NCBI GenBank assembly: GCA_046049865.1
Contig: JBJOQO010000011.1
Span: 1-64,000 of the forward strand
Length of the DNA stretch: 64,000 nt
Origin: JANPCX01 sp046049865
GTDB taxonomy: Bacteria > Pseudomonadota > Gammaproteobacteria > Burkholderiales > Burkholderiaceae_C
Direction of reading: 5' to 3'
Position 1 is the first letter of the stretch; the number at the start of each line of letters is the position of its first letter. Below are positions 48,773-61,000 of the stretch, piece by piece. A program made the translations under genes and the position numbers. Below the pieces are notes generated by a model. That model saw nothing but the letters and a program-made list of their open reading frames with translations, had not been told where the DNA came from and ran no database searches.

Positions 48773-49033
48773 TTAGATCAATGGCAGGAACACCTGAACC
48801 TTGACTTCGCCTGTTGAACGATTCACTTTGGCGCAGCTTATAACCTTCGCATCTCGTGGCCGCTCGCCAGCGATGTACAACTCAAAGATCCCTTCGGAAT
48901 CGGTTATTCCTGATCCAAGCGTCAAATTTTCAAAGTTCTCCGGCCTTGGATACGCTTTTAAGGCGTCATGCGTAGCTTTTTTTGCAATAGCTTCCATTTC
49001 GTCTAGCTTGAGCAAACTTGCTTTAGTCACCAT
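48773..49033 (-). CDS. Putative immunity protein for the Rhs toxin tip
   Basis: 86 residues from ATG 49033, overlapping the Rhs stop codon by 7 bp, the classical position of a cognate immunity gene. The N-terminal half is helical (LLKLDEMEAIAKKATHDALK) and the second half forms strands (GIFELYIAGERPRDAKVIS, then VNRSTGEVKVQVFL). No signal peptide, so it would neutralise the toxin in the cytoplasm. The family is not identified; the assignment rests on position, size and coupling. Confidence 0.68.
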   Translation of the reverse strand: MVTKASLLKLDEMEAIAKKATHDALKAYPRPENFENLTLGSGITDSEGIFELYIAGERPRDAKVISCAKVNRSTGEVKVQVFLPLI

Positions 49034-52000
49034 GGCTTCCACCCTTCCAAGCTATCTCCCGCTGGCGTGAAATTCCGCCGCTGTCCAAGAGAGTTAAAAA
49101 GTGCGCTGCGCTCGCCACCCATTGCCTCCAAAACAGCTCTATCACCCACCGACGATCTCAACACACCAGCATCGAAACCAGGATGCACATGCGACGACCA
49201 TCGCCACCCCTGACCTGCCAGTGCTTTCCCAATCTCAGGCGTGATTGGAACCTTTTCCGCGTTGCCACGATATATCAATCTACGGCCACCAGTAGAGAAC
49301 ATCGCAAACTCATCCCCAGTCGCGGCAGTCAATGCAGCCAAATCTTTTTGACCAAATGATTTGTGGACGACTGCTTTAGAACCGTACTCGGGTAGCTGAC
49401 CAAGGACTGCAGCTTGCCTGGCATTGAGAGTTCCCAAGCCACGAACAATTGCGGCAGGATTGCCATTTGCTGGGTTAGCGGCGATTGTCAACCCGTTATC
49501 CCTCGCCCCCACCCTCACCTCCATGAGCGTGCGAACCGCCGCATTGTCCACCGTGGGAATCGAGTTGATCACCATCTCCGGCGCACCGCCAGGCAGGTGT
49601 CGGCCTGCACCCAGGAAGTGCTCGTTGCCCACGGTGGGGCTGTTGGGCATCATGTCGCGCACGCCGGTGACTTGGCGCAGCTTGAAGCCGTCTTCCAGCG
49701 TGCCTGCCACCAGCCCCATGTCTGCTTCGATCACTGCCGCCCTCTCGGCTGAGATGACAACTTTGGTTTGTCCTGCGGGCACGTCGTCAAAGTACTTCAT
49801 CACCCCCGCACGGTCGGTCACGAAGGTGCCATTGCGACCAATGGTGGGGTATTGATCCCACGATTTGGGACTGATGTTGAAGGCTTCGTTGTCGGCCAGC
49901 ATGTTGACTTGCCGAACGCGCGCGGCTGCCACGGTTTCGGAGACTTCTGCTGCCACACTGGTGGTGGTGCTACGTGCCGCACTGGATGGCGTGAGATCAA
50001 AATCCACCAGCTTCTTGAGTGAATTCCCGCCAGCGACTGTCAGTGCAGCCTCAACCCCAAATTGCAGCGTGGCACCCAAAACAGTGGTTACCCCATCGCC
50101 GAGGTAACGCTCGGAGACGTTGCGCACCAGGCTCGCCACCTCGCCCGCATGTTTTGCAACAGGCTCCATGGCCTGCCCAATCATCTGGGCACCTTCGCTG
50201 CGGAACTTATAGTTCAACGTGGCGGCGCTCTCCTGCACGGCCACCCCCGCGTCCACACCCTTGACAGCAGCGACCGGGATGGAGGCCAATCCGCCGACTA
50301 TCCTGATTCCAGAGTTGATGGTTCCACCCACCACTATCTCAGTGCCACCAACAAGTAGTTTTCCGGCATTGATGGCGGTCTGCTTGAGCCCTTCCTTGAA
50401 GGACGTGCCCTCGCCCGTGCTTGTGATCTCCTCGGGGCTCCTGAACGCATTGGTATCCACGTAGTCCGTGGCCGATCCCCCCGCGCTTGCTGCGGTGCGG
50501 CTGGCATTGATGTTCTCGCTGGTTCGAGCCGGGTAGTTGGACAGGCGGGCCGTCTCGGCGTTCTTGTAGCTTTCAGTAGCCGCTTGCGCCCTGGCGGCCG
50601 CACGTTGCACGTCCACCTTGCCTTCGGCGGTGGTCAGTTGCCTGCCAAGTTGGTCGAGTTTGGCAATCTGCTCTGGGCTCAGGTTGGAGAGGTCGGCGTT
50701 GTACTCCTTGCCCTCGTGCGTAATCCAACGGTTGGTTTTGTTGTCGTAGCTGACTTGTTTGCTGCCCACCATGTAGCCGAAGGCGGCGTACTGGTTGTCG
50801 GCATCGATGGCTTGGCCTATGGCCAGTGGCCCTTGCCCTTTGCCTGCGATGGCGGCTCGGCGCACGGGCCCCATGAAATTCCCGTTGGGATCTTCCGGTT
50901 GAACGGCACTGATCTGGTTGGCACTGCCCCTAGGCATGAAGTCCCCATTGGGATCTTCAGGCTGAACGCCACTGGTAGTGGTGATGGGCGTGCGGTTTCT
51001 GGCCTCATACAGCCTGTTCTGCTCCACCCAGCCCTCGTCTTCCAGGGCCACGGCGGGCAGGGCACGGTTTTGTTGGAACTGCTGCTGCCCAGCGTTCCAC
51101 AGTCTGCCCAGGACGCCCATGCTGAACTGCGGGTTCCAGCCGGTGACTGGCGTTGGGGCTGGCGGCGGTGCCTCGCCTCTGGCCTCTCGGTCACGCACAT
51201 CGGCCCGCTCCGCCTCTTGATTCCCATAGGCATACAACCCGGCCGAGAACCCGCCTTGGAAGGCGGCCACGCCGATCTGGCTTTCGCTCAGGCGTTTGTG
51301 GTTGAGCCTGGCGTGGGTGTAGGCGGTGGCGGCGCTGGTGACGGCACCCGTCACGGCACGGGTGCCTACTTTGCCCAGCACGTCTTGGCCGAAGCTGGTG
51401 GCTCCGAGGGCGCTGCCCGCGATGCTGCCTGCTGCACCGCCTACCGCAGCCGCTGCAATGGCCTTCCAATCAGGCTTTTCTTGTAAGCCGGTGATGAGCA
51501 ACACGCCCTGGGTCAGGGCGTTGTTGATGGCTTGGTTGGCCGCTGCTGCTGCAGCTTGCACTATCCAGTGAGCCCCTTGTGCGGGGGTGAAGAACTGGCC
51601 CCCGACACCTGCGCTGATGCCCGCCACGGCGATGGCTTTCCAGTCGAAGTCTTCGATGATGCCGGTGGCCACGCCCACCATCTGGCTCACAGCTGCTCCG
51701 GCCATGGCAGCCGGGACAGCGATGGCGGGGTTGGCCATGTTGACCACCAGGGCTTGCCAGAAGCTCATGCCGGCTTGTCCACCCGCAGGGCCACCGTACA
51801 CGGTGAGCACCACAGTGACCACGATGGCCACGATGATCATGATGATCTGGCCCAGCCCGCCGCATTTTTTACCAGCCGGAGGGGCGGGCATGCTCGGCGT
51901 GGTGTCGCCAATGACTTGGCTTGGGTCGTAGGGCTTGTGGGTGCTGCTGGTGTTGTGTAGTCCGCTGACTTGGCTGGGCAGGCTCAGTCTCATGCCGGGA

Positions 52001-55000
52001 GTCAGTGCGCCTTCGGGGCCGATGCCGCTCAAGCCATTGGCGTCGGCGATGCGGTACCACTGGCTGGCGTCGCCCCACAATCCTTGGGCCAGGCCTTGCA
52101 GGGTGTCACCCGCTTGCACGGTGTAGCTGCTGCTACCGGTGGCATTGCGGTTGCTTATGGCCTCAAACGTGGCGCCGAATTGACCTTGGTCTACATAGTT
52201 GGGTTTGCCCTCGGCGTTGATTTGTTTGTTGGGGTCGGTGCCTTTGCCGTAGGCGGTGATGACTTGCCCGTTGACCACCAACTGCTTGAGTGCGTTGCCT
52301 TGCTGCTCTTTCTTGAGCAACATGCCGTTGACATCGTTGATGATCAAACGCTCCATGTTCGGCCCCGGCGCGCCCGCGTTGGGGTTGTCTTCCGGCCAGT
52401 CGGTCTCTGAGACTTTGGTGAGGTGGCCGTTGACGTCGTAGGTTTGCGCCACGTCGCTGTACCGGGTGAGGTTGTCTGAGCGTGAACCGTGGTTGTTGGT
52501 CTCCAGGTAGCTGTCGCGTTTGTCAAAGGTTTTGGTGTAGGCGTGAATGTTGCCTTTGTCGTCGCGCATGTAGGAGGCCAGGCTGTTGCCCAGCGCATCC
52601 ATCTGGGCCTGGGCCTCGCCTTGGTAGACGAGCTCGTAGCTCAGACTGCCGTCGGCTTTGAGGACTTGTTGGCGCAGCAAGCGGCCTGCGGCGTCGTACT
52701 GGGTTTTTTTGCTGACGAGGCCGCTGGCGGTGAGGGACTCTCCGGTCAGTGCGCTGACAAAGTCGGCGTTGAGTTGCCCCGCTGGCCCGTTCTGGATGAG
52801 CCGCCCGGCGGCGTCGTAGTAGCGGTTGTCCAGGGTTTGGCTGCCGCTGATTTGGCCGGTTCCGGCATCCAAGGTTTGGTGCTGGATGCCGGTGATGCGG
52901 TTGTTGCGGTCGTAGGTGTAGGTTTCGGTGACGGCACCGAGTTGCACGCTGTAGACGGTGGCACTCAGGGGGATGCCGGCTTCGTCCACACCGTATTGCG
53001 GCAGTCCGGACTCGTTCAGGATGAGATTGCCGCCTTCGTCGGTGGCGTAAGGCCTGGGGGTTGCTGTCACTTGCCGACCGAACTTGGTGTCGCTGGTGCG
53101 GTTGCCGTTTTTGTCGTAGGTGAGTATGTGGCCTTGGTCGGCGGTGAGGTTGGCTTGGTCTTGGGCGTTGCCGTTGACGGCGCCGTCCACCAATATTTGC
53201 CGGTTCATGGCGTCATACGCAAACCACTGGGTCTGGCTGGTGCGGCTGCCTGCGGCGGTGGTGATGGTGTTGCGCAGTTCGCTGAAGGCTTTCCAGCCGT
53301 AGATGGGTTTGTCGATGAAGAGCAAGGCACCGGTGACGGGGTCGGTGCGTTGCAGGCCGGTGTTGGGGTCGATGTCGGGAACTTGTTCGGTTCCGATCTG
53401 GGTCCAGGCTTTGCCGACCTCGGTGAGGGTCAAGCCTTCGGTGGTGCTGGGCAGGGGCAGATCGGTCTGCACGGTTTGGCGCAGCAGGTTGCCTTGCGCG
53501 TCGTAGTCGCGGTGCAGGCGGATGCCGTCTTGGGCCTCAACATAGGCCAGGCGGCCTAGGCTGTCATAGGCCAGGGATTGGCGCTGGACGTCGGTGGTGC
53601 CTTGGGTGGTTTGCTCGAATATGCGGGCACCACGTGCGTCATAAGCGTAGTGCGACTGCCGCCCCACGCCAGCATCGGTGACGTGCAGCAGGTTGCCGGC
53701 GGCGTCGTACTGGTAGCCGATGTTTTGCCCACGGGTGCTGGTTTGCTGGGTGAGTTGGCCGGCTTGGTCGTACTGGAGGTTGATGGTGGCACCGCCTAAA
53801 TCGGTGCGGCTGCTCATCTGGCCGAAGTAGTCGATCTGCTGGGTGGTGAGGTCGCCGTTGGCGTTCACGGATCCAATTTGGTTGCCCTGCGCATCAAACG
53901 CGGCGCGGCTGGTGTGGCCCAGGGGGTCGACTGTGGCAATGATGTTGCCGCGTGCGTCGTAGGCGTACTGGGTTTGTTCGTTGGCGGCGTTGGTTTGTTT
54001 GAGCAAACGCCCCGCTTGGTCGTATTCCATGCGGGTGGTGAGTTGCTGGCTGCCTTGGTGGGTGAGGCTGTAGTCGGCACCGAGCGTGTAGGTGTCTACG
54101 CTGTCGGTGCTGATGCTGGTGTTGCGGCCCAGCTGGTCGTAGCCATAGCGGGTGGTGTAGCCCATGGCGTCGGTGAGCTGGGTTTTGTCGCCGAAGGCGT
54201 TGTAGCCGTGGGTGATCACACCACCGTCGGCGTTGAGTTCTTGCTGCAGGCGTCCGGCGGCGTCCCAAACTTTGCCGCTCACGTTGCCGTTGGCATCACG
54301 TTCGGCCACTTGTTGGCCGACAGCGTCGTAGTAGACCTCGGTGGTGGGGGTGATGCTGCTGGCCACACCATAGGCATTGAAGGTGCCCACTTGGGGCAGC
54401 ACTTTGCGCACGAGCTGGTTGTTGGCGTTGTACTGGTAGGTGGTAACCCAGGTGGCCAGGCGGGGGTCGCTTTGGCTGAGCAGGTTGCCCCAGCGGTCGA
54501 AGGTTTGGTGGACGGTGGGGCGGTACTGGGTGGCGGTATTGGTGTCCTCCCGCTGCGGCAGGTTCACTTGCAGGGCGCGGCCGAGCAGGTCGAGTTGGTA
54601 GTCGGTGCGGCGCACGCCGTTGTTGCCCAGCGCGTCAGCGGCGGATGCGGTGAGCACGCTGCTGAGGTTGGCGGTGCCGTTGCTTTCAATCCCGACGGTT
54701 TGACGGCCCAGCAGGTCGTACAGGGCGAAGCTGACCACGCCGGCTTTAGCCTGGTTGGCGGTGAATTTGCGAACGACGCGGCCTGCGTTGTCGTAGGCGA
54801 AGGTTTCTCGCTGGGCAAAACCGCTGGTGCCGCGTGAGGTGACTTCGCCAAAGGCGTTGTAGACGTTGTCTTGCACCACGGTGCCTGCGGCGGACTGGGA
54901 CACCACGCTGATGCCGCCACCCACGACGCTGGTGCTGGCCGGGGTGATGGTACGCAGTTGTTGGCCCAGGGCGTCGTATTCAATGGCGGTGAACAGGGTC

Positions 55001-58000
55001 TGCACGCTGCCATCGTTGCCGGTGGCGGCCTGCCACTGTTTGGCGAGTTGGCCGGTGGCGGTGTAGGAGAAGAACTGGCTCACAGGGGCGTTGACGATGC
55101 TGCCATCGGCGAGTGTTTGTGTGTTCGCCTGGGTGATTTGCCGCGCGTGGCTGTGGCTGTCGAACTGGGTCAGTGTGACGCGGTCGGCTTCCGTGATGCC
55201 TTGCTGGCGCAGAACCACCACGTTGCCCAAAGCGTCGCGGTTGAAGATGGTCAGTGGGTAGTAGTACCCGTTGCCGTTGATGGTGGTGCCCGGTGCCTGC
55301 ACCGAGGTGATGCGGCCCAAGGCGTCGTAGCTGGTGTAGGTGGTTTGGTTCAGCGCGTCGGTGGTGCTGGTGAGTTGGCCTAAGGCGTCGTAGCCGTAGC
55401 GTGTGACGAGGTCACCTTGGATGCGGGTGCCGTCGGGCGCATTGCTGTATGACGCGTTGACCAGGGTGTGGGTCACCTTGCGGTTGAGTTTGTCGTACTC
55501 GAAGCGGTAGCTGCGGTCGTCGTCGCTGGCTGTGGGCAGCACTGGCGTAGGTGCTGCGGGCGGTGTGGTTGGCGTAGGCAGCAAGTAGCTGACCTCGGCA
55601 AACTGCGCAGCGAAGGTGGCCAAGGCGCTGTCGGAGGCGTAACTGGCCCCCGCCAATGCGTTGGCGTATTCGGTGCGCAGGGTGAGGTTGCCCGCGTTGT
55701 CGAAGGTTTGGGTGCTGAGGTAACCCATGCCGTCGATCAAGGCCACTTGGTTGCCGCGTAGGTCATACACATTGCGGCTGGTGAGCCAGGTCGCGCTGGA
55801 CGGACTGCTGCCAGGGTCCACCAATTGGCGCGATTGCACGAGCTGACCAAAGGCGTCGTAGCTGTTTTCTGTGACGGGGCTGGCCAGTTGGCCTGTGCCG
55901 CCTTGGCCGTTGTTGAACCAGACCTCGGGCTGGGTCACCTTGACGGCCATGTTGCGGCTGTCGTACTGGGTGGTGATGGTGCGGTCGTCCGTGGTGGACA
56001 TGCCGGCCATGGCGGCACCCATGTCGGCCTCGTTGGGCGCAGTGGCGGGCGACGCCGCCAGGCCTTGTGCATGGCGGGTGAACTGGGTCACGTTGCCGAA
56101 GGCGTCAAAGCCGCGGCTGCTGACCTGGCCCAGAGCGTCGATGTCAAAACGGGCTTGGCCCAGGCGGTCGTAGACCCGGTGGGTTTTGTGGCCTGCAGCG
56201 TCGATTTGTGTGATGGCTTGACCAAAGGCGTCGTAGACCACTTCGGTCGTCAAAATGGTCCACTGCTCGGTACGGGCGGCACCAGTGGCACCGCTGCTGG
56301 CGAGGTTGGCCAGGTCCGCGCTGTCATACACACCCACCGGTGGCAAGGTGGTTTTGTTCAGGCGGCCTTCGCCGTCGTAACCATAGATGGTGGTGCGCTG
56401 CTCGGCGCGGCCAAAGGCTTCGGTTTTGGTGCTGAGCTGGCCCGCGCCGTCGTATTCGAAGCGGGTGACGATGCGCTCTTGGGTGACTGCCCCTTGCACC
56501 AGGTGGCCGGTGCCATCGTCAGTGACGCTGCTGAGGCTGACCTCGGGGTCGAGCTGCTCGACCATGTTGCCGCCTGCGTCATAGCGGTAGTTCCATACGG
56601 CATTGTTTTTGTCGGTGTGGCTGAGCTGCTGACCGATGCCGTCGTAGCTGGTGGACTCGGTGCGACCCATGGCGTCGGTGCTGGACAGCAGTTGGCCTGC
56701 GCCGTCGTAGCTGAAACGGATGATGCGGTTGCCCTCGGTGTTGGCCACGGGGATCAGGTCTAACCGGGCCTGGATGGCATCTAGGCTGAGCACGGTGCCG
56801 AGGTCGGTGTCCAGGTTGGCACCCAAACCGCTGAGGGCCTGGGTGTGTTCGGTGACTTGGGTGAGGCGGCCGGCGCCGTCGTAGACACGGCTGGTCACAA
56901 AACCGGCGGCATCAATGCTGTGCACCATGCGACCGGCCGTATCGAAGGTCGCGACGGTGGTGCGGTCTTGCGCTGACGGTTGCAACAGCGACTGCACGCT
57001 GCTGCCGGTCAAGTTGAATGGCAAAGCTGCCAGCGTGCTGGCGCTGAGCCTGGTGGCGTAGGCGGTTTGCGCGCGCACCTGGCCAAAGGCGTCGTAACGC
57101 ATCTGCATGACGGCACCAGTGGCATCGATGCTGAAGGTGGTGCGGTTTTCGGCGTCATAGGTTTGGCGCGAGATGCGGTTGGCACCGGTGGCGGTGGTGG
57201 CCCCAGTAGACGAGGCCGAAGCGGCTTGCGCCACCATGGCGGTGGCATCTGCGGCCTGTGAGGCTGCAGAGGGCGCACTGCTGCGGATGGCGTAGGCCAC
57301 CTGTTGCAGCACATTGCCTTTGGCGTCGTACTTGAATTCGGTGACACCGCCCAGGGCGTCGATTTGGGCGGTGCGGCGGTCGGCGGCGTCGTAGACAAAG
57401 AGGCTGACGCGGTCTTGTGTGCTGGCGGCTGGTGTGGTGGCCACGCCGTAGCCCACGAGGGGGGTGGCGTAACCAATTTGTTTGACGACGTTGCCTTTGC
57501 CGTCGTAAACGTTTTGGGTGACAGCACCGGTGCCATCGACCTTCAAGGTGAGGCGCTGGGCGGCGTCGTAGCCGTAACGCACTCGCCTGTCAGCGGCGTG
57601 GGCCACGACAGAGGCGCTGAGGGCGGTGACTTGCGCCAAAACACCGGGGTCGATGCGGGTGACATAAGCAATGCGCTCGATCACCTGGCCATTGGCATCG
57701 AAGCGGCTTTCTTGCACCGCGCCGGTGGCGTCCAGGGTGAAGCGCTCGCGGCCTGCGGCGTCGTATACATGGCGCAGCACTTGGTCTCGTGCCGAATCGG
57801 CCACGGGCTCGTCCAGGGTGTAGGGGTTGTTTTGCGTGTTGGCAAAACGGGTTTCGCGCTGTACGCGGCCGACGCCATCGAGTTCACGGCGGGTGAAGCC
57901 ACCCACGCCGTCGATGCGCACCACCCAACGGTTCGCGGCGTCGTAGGCGTAACGCTCACGCTCGTTGCCCAGGGTCCGTTCAATCAGGTTGCCATTGGCG

Positions 58001-61000
58001 TCGTAAGTGAAAGTGGTGGTCTGGTTGAGGGCGTTGGTGCTGTGGACAACGCGGTTGAGCCCGTCGTAAGTGTTGGTGACGCGTTGGTCTTGTGCGATAT
58101 CGGCCACCACGGGCGGTATGCTGCCTGCGGTCCACGTGGACAGGTTGATGCGGTTGGCATAGGTGCGGACTTCCAGCACATTGCCGTTGTTGTCGTAGCT
58201 GTAGGTGGTGACCTCGCCCAGGCCGTTGACGGTGCTGGTGAGGCGGTCGTCCTTGTCGTATTGGCGGTATTCCACCGTGTCGAGCACGGATTCGCTGATG
58301 CGCAGGCGGACTTGTGCCACGCTGGGCGCATCGCCCAGGCCAGCCAGGGAGATGGCATTGACCAGCACACGGGTTTGGGTGACGCGGCCTTTGGCGTCGT
58401 AGGCTTGGTAGCGCACCTGGCCCAGTGGATCCACGGTGTAGACCAGTTGGTTCAGCTCGTCGTAGGCGTAACGTGTGCGCTGGTCGTTGGCGTCCACCAT
58501 GCTGGTGACGTTGCCGTTGGCGTCGTAGAAATAACTGCGGGTGATTTGCAGACCGTTCGGGTCCACCAACTCTTGCTCGCGACGGCCAAGGGCGTCGTAG
58601 CGGTAGGCAGTGACGCTGCCGTCCGGCTGTTTGACGGTGACCACGTTGCCGCGCGTGTCATAGGCGTATTCGGTTTCCAAGGCCAATCTGGCGGGGTCCA
58701 CGATTTGACGCAGCACCTGGCCGTTGCGGTCATAGACCACGTCGGTGCGGTTGCCACTGGCATCGATGACGCTGACTTGTTGGCCTTTGGCGTCGTAGCT
58801 GTACTCGGTGGTGAGGATCAGCCCTGTGGGGTCCACCGTGCGGGTGAAGACGCGGTTGGCGGCATCGTACGTGTAGCTGACTTTGTTGCCTTTGGCATCG
58901 GTGGTCTCGATGAGACGGTTGGCCGCGTCGAAGCTGCTGCGGGTTTCCTGGCCCTGGGCGTCCGTGGTTTTGACCAGATTGCCGTTGAGGTCGTACTGGT
59001 AGCTGGTGGTTTGGCCCTTGCCATCGACGATGCTGCGGGTTTGGCCAAATGCGTTGTGCTGCGTGGTGACCACAATGCCTTCCGGCGTGGTGACACTGCT
59101 GCTGCGCTCGGCACGGGAATAGCCCCAGCCATAGACGGTGGTATGGCCCAATGCATCCGTCTGGCTCAGGGTCCGGCCAAAGGCGTCGTAGCTGCTGCTG
59201 ATGGTGCTGGTTCCACCACTGCCCATGCCTGCAGGCTGGGTCAAGGTGATGGCGCGGCCCAGGCGGTCATAGGTCTGGCTGCGGATGGTGCCGTTGCCAT
59301 CGACGGTGCGCACGGCACGGCCAAAGGCGTCGTAGTCCGTGGACGTTCGGATGTCCAAGCCTATTGGGTCACTCTGCACGCTGGTGCGCTGGCCACGTTG
59401 GTCGTAGGCCATGACATTGCGGGAGGTTTGGCCCAATTCCAGAGATTGGATCAGCTCGGTCTGATCGCCAAAGGCGTTGTAAACGTTGCTGACGATGTGG
59501 CCTTCAGCGTCCGTGGTTTGTACCAGGCGACCTGCAGTGTCGTAGCGGTATTGCAGGACGGAGTTGTCCCCTGAAGCGCTACGCGCCGCGTCGAGTGCCA
59601 AGGCGGATGCTTGGTTGGCCGTGGTATTGAGCACACCGCCTGTCATCGCGGCCAAGGTGGTCGCGTCCAGGCGGGTGGCAAAACTGATGGATTGGGTGAC
59701 ACGCCCGAAGGCGTCGTAACCACGTTCCGTCACTTCCCCGGCGGCATTCACGCTGTAACGCAAGCGCCCTTCCCCATCATAAAAATACAGGCTGCGCAGA
59801 CCGTTCGGGTCCTGGCTGCTGATGCGTTGGCCGCTGGCGTTCAGGTTGTAGAAGGTGCCGTGTTGCGCCCAGATGGCGTCGATTTCCGCGTTGGTGCTGC
59901 TGGGCGTGATAAGTGCCGCGCCTTGGGGCGACAGTTCGGCCAGCACACGCCCTTGGGCGTCGTGACGCACGGTGGCTTGGCGCGTTTCAGCCTCGCCCAC
60001 TGCAAACTGGGTGGTCACCAATCGGCCCGCCGCGTCGTAGCGGTAGGCGGTGTTGGCGCCTTCTGCCCCCACTTGGTTTTGGATCAAGCCCAGGCCGTTC
60101 CACACTGCCGTGGTGCGGTGGTCTTGGCTGGAGGCATTGGGACGCAGGTCGTCGAGCCTGCTGCCAACGGATGGTGTCACTGTGATGCGGTTGGCATAAC
60201 GAATGGTTTGCAGAACCTGGTTCTGCGAGTCGTAAACGGTTTCGGTGAGGTAGTTTTCTGCATCGACCTGGCCCACCAACTGGCCCAGACCGTTGTAGTA
60301 GTTGAAGCTGACCAGGTCAGCCGACGTGCTCGCGGGCCGCAGGCCCGTGATGCTGCCTGTCGCCTGGGCAAGGCCTAAGCTGCTTGCAAATGCTGCCGCA
60401 TTGCTGAAATTGGCAACGGGGTTGGCGTACGCAACGGTCTGCACCAAACGCCCGGTGGCATCGAAGTGGTTTTCGGTGAGGAAGCCCAAGGCGTCGATGG
60501 TGGCCAAAACGCGGCCTTCATCGTCTAGCACCTGTTCTTGCTGGCGATCCTGGCTATTCGTCGTCAAGGCGGTCAAACCCACCACAGCACCACCACTGCC
60601 GCGCGTGGTTTGGCCAATGATGAGGCTGCCGCCGTCCACAAACAGCGCCACTTGAGTGCCATCACCGAGCGTGTTGACATTGACGGCGGAGGCGAATTGC
60701 GTGCTGCCGTTGACGCGCCCTGCCGCATCACGCTGGTACACCGTGACATTTCCCAGGCCATTGATTTCGGCACTGAGTTGTCCAGCCGGGTCGTAGATTT
60801 TCCAGGAGCGGACATCGTCCCCACTCGCCGCTGGGCGCAATCCCGCCAGTGTCACGGGCGCGCTGCCAACGGGGGCGCCAGCGATGTTGGCGTTGAAGGC
60901 GGTGGTGGGTTGTCCGTTTGCATCGACCAACACACTGGTGTCTATGCGCTGGGCATACGAGATCGTCTGGGTGACCTGGTTGTTGCCGTTGTACTTGTAT

